DNA from: Qipengyuania_B sp965214525
Lineage (GTDB): Bacteria > Pseudomonadota > Alphaproteobacteria > Sphingomonadales > Sphingomonadaceae
Assembly: GCA_965214525.1 (NCBI GenBank)
Contig: OZ243959.1
Location: 1,054,001 to 1,118,000 of the forward strand
DNA: 64,000 nucleotides
Reading direction: 5' to 3'
Below the pieces are notes generated by a model. That model saw only the letters and a program-made list of their open reading frames with translations. It was not told where the DNA came from and ran no database searches. Of the stretch, positions 62,444 to 64,000 are shown in pieces. Position 1 is the stretch's first letter. Each line of letters starts with the position of its first letter. Position numbers and translations under genes: made by a program.

Positions 62444-64000
62444 CTAATGCCTTCGCGCAAATGACTGTCCTTCGACAGCGCGATCGTCTTCAATGAGTTC
62501 CGCATCGGGGAACGCGGCGAATGTCGCCTTGACGAGGGGATCGTCCAGCATCGTCGCCCGGTCGGCCCTGCGGTCCTCTTCCTCGCGTTCGACCAGCGTT
62601 GCGACACCGTCACCCTGCTCCTCGATGACTTGCCAGCGTTTGCCTGTCACCTTAGCCAGCGCATCGCGCAACGTCCCTGCGATGTCATCACGATATTGCA
62701 GGTCGCGAGAATACCGCAACAGGCCGTCAGCCAGTTCGATCACCCGCACCTGCAAGCGCATGATATTGGCGCTACGCATATTCCCGCCTTGCTCGACCTG
62801 ATCGACCAGGCGCGGCCATTCGAGCGCGGCGACCGGTGTCGACTGTGGCGCATGCTCGCTTTGGGAAACGGTCGAAGCGGCGGTCGCAGCGAGCTCCTCC
62901 AGCCGTTTTGCCAGGCTACCCGGATCAGGCAGGTCGGCAGCGTGCAGCACACGCAGCAAGGCCATCTTTGCCGCGATCAGCGGATCGGGCGCCTGGCGCA
63001 CTTCGTCGTGACCTTTCAGCAGCAATTGCCATAACCGATGCAGTTGCGCGGCGTTCAGCCGCCCCGCCCACAGCGTCAATACAACACGCTCTTCCTCGCT
63101 CGCCCCGTGCGCCTCGCTATCGGACACCTGTGCCAGGGTTACGCGATGGATCAGGTCCATCGTCCCCCGCATAAGGGCAAGCGGTTCCACGCCCAGCGCG
63201 TATTGCTGGTCGATCGCCCGCAACACTTCCTCGGCTTCCCCTTCCAGGATATGCCCCAACAGCCTCCGTTGTGCGCCCTTATCGGCCAACCCTAGCATTG
63301 CGCGGACCCGCTCCGCCGTGACCAGGGCATCCTCGTCCATGTCTGCATGGGCAATCGCCTGGTCGAGGATGGAAAGCCCGTCGCGCACCGAACCCTCTGC
63401 GGCGGCAGCGATCATGGCCAGGGCGTCATCCTCCGCGGCCACCTCTTCCTGCGCGCAAACCCACGCGAAATGCTGCTGCAAGCGCTGTGTGGGGATACGG
63501 CGCAGGTCGAACCGCTGCGTCCGGCTCAAGACGGTCACCGGCAGCTTCTCGACCTCGGTCGTGGCGAACAGGAACTTCACATGCGCGGGCGGTTCCTCGA
63601 GTGTCTTCAGCAAGGCGTTGAAAGCATTGCGGCTCAACATATGAACTTCGTCGATAATGTAGATCTTGTAACGGGCCGAGACGGCGGCATAGCGGACTGC
63701 CTCGATGATCTCGCGCACATCGTCGACACCGGTATGGCTCGCCGCATCCATTTCGATGACATCAATATGGCGACCTTGCGCGATCGCCGTGCACGGCTCG
63801 CACTGTCCGCATGGATCGATGGTTGGCCCGCCCTGCCCGTCCGGTCCCACGCAATTGAGCGCTTTGGCGATCAGCCGCGCGGTTGATGTCTTGCCGACGC
63901 CGCGCACCCCGGTCATCAGGAACGCATGGGCCAACCGGTCGCGCTTGATCGCATTGGCAAGCGTGCGAACCATCGGTTCCTGTCCGATCAGCTGACTGAA
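62444..64000 (-). CDS. dnaX: DNA polymerase III subunit gamma/tau, 5' end cut by the window
   Basis: The frame runs past the right edge; about 518 codons are present. The first visible residues FSQLIGQEPMVRTL lead to Walker A GVRGVGKTSTARLIA, the zinc module with CGQCEPC, the IDEVHMLSRNAFNALLKTLEEPP Walker B region and the sensor SRTQRFDLRR. Clamp-loader ATPase. No poly-A slippage site for gamma was looked for in detail. Confidence 0.96.
   Translation of the reverse strand, partial: FSQLIGQEPMVRTLANAIKRDRLAHAFLMTGVRGVGKTSTARLIAKALNCVGPDGQGGPTIDPCGQCEPCTAIAQGRHIDVIEMDAASHTGVDDVREIIEAVRYAAVSARYKIYIIDEVHMLSRNAFNALLKTLEEPPAHVKFLFATTEVEKLPVTVLSRTQRFDLRRIPTQRLQQHFAWVCAQEEVAAEDDALAMIAAAAEGSVRDGLSILDQAIAHADMDEDALVTAERVRAMLGLADKGAQRRLLGHILEGEAEEVLRAIDQQYALGVEPLALMRGTMDLIHRVTLAQVSDSEAHGASEEERVVLTLWAGRLNAAQLHRLWQLLLKGHDEVRQAPDPLIAAKMALLRVLHAADLPDPGSLAKRLEELAATAASTVSQSEHAPQSTPVAALEWPRLVDQVEQGGNMRSANIMRLQVRVIELADGLLRYSRDLQYRDDIAGTLRDALAKVTGKRWQVIEEQGDGVATLVEREEEDRRADRATMLDDPLVKATFAAFPDAELIEDDRAVEGQSFARRH

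Noticed and set aside
1..64000. CRISPR array, rRNA operon, defence island or biosynthetic cluster
   Set aside because: No regularly spaced repeats, rRNA sequence, cas or restriction genes, or multi-domain synthases were seen.

Overview
The window looks like a high-GC alphaproteobacterial chromosome of the order Sphingomonadales, probably an Erythrobacteraceae or Sphingomonadaceae member. The evidence is the gene order (rpsB-tsf-pyrH-frr-uppS-cdsA-dxr-rseP-bamA-skp-fabZ), a bamA-skp-fabZ block without lpxD/lpxA/lpxB (sphingomonads carry glycosphingolipids instead of lipid A), a complete ccmCDEFGHI block, SOS boxes of the alphaproteobacterial GAAC-N7-GAAC type, and an RpmE without zinc cysteines. 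Most of it is ordinary core genome, densely packed with stop/start overlaps of the TGATG, GTGA, ATGA or TTGA kind, which were used to fix several starts.

Layout. 1-2.1 kb: a cut-off CinA-family gene, topoisomerase IB and a YghU-type glutathione transferase. 2.1-2.4 kb: tRNA-Gln and tRNA-Met. 2.5-6.7 kb (minus): acpP-fabF-mltG, then a frameshifted serine hydrolase and a 2'-5' RNA ligase family protein. 6.8-13.3 kb: aspS, rnd-oxyR, pgsA and an LplT-like transporter. 13.5-21 kb: a ThDP enzyme, an EVE protein, a GGDEF-EAL protein and the overlapping chain dapF-mtaB-ftsY-yciB. 21-29.4 kb (minus): kup, ccmCDEFGHI (cytochrome c maturation), an amino-acid dehydrogenase and tRNA-His. 29.6-41.8 kb: a prolyl-hydroxylase-like oxygenase, then rpmE and the large translation, isoprenoid and envelope cluster. 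42-45.1 kb: a small membrane-protein gene behind two tandem LexA-type boxes, psd-pssA and a FabH-like ketosynthase.

45.2-54.5 kb is the accessory region: a decayed genomic island at the 3' end of tRNA-Tyr. It has a degraded copy of the tRNA 3' end at its far side, an integrase remnant beside the tRNA, an AlpA-like regulator, a DUF1996 lipoprotein, an IS3-type fragment, a methyltransferase, and a TonB receptor, PhoD-type phosphatase and TetR group of which the last two are frameshifted. 54.5-64 kb returns to core genes: rlmB, HU, lon (with an RpoH-like promoter), an SRPBCC/alcohol dehydrogenase pair, a solitary HicB antitoxin, a DUF6625-like protein, ybaB and the 3' part of dnaX.

The best candidate for something undescribed is the SOS-controlled 78-residue membrane protein at 42113-42349, which could be a DNA-damage-induced cell-division or membrane regulator comparable in design to Caulobacter SidA. 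No CRISPR array, rRNA operon, prophage or complete defence system was seen.
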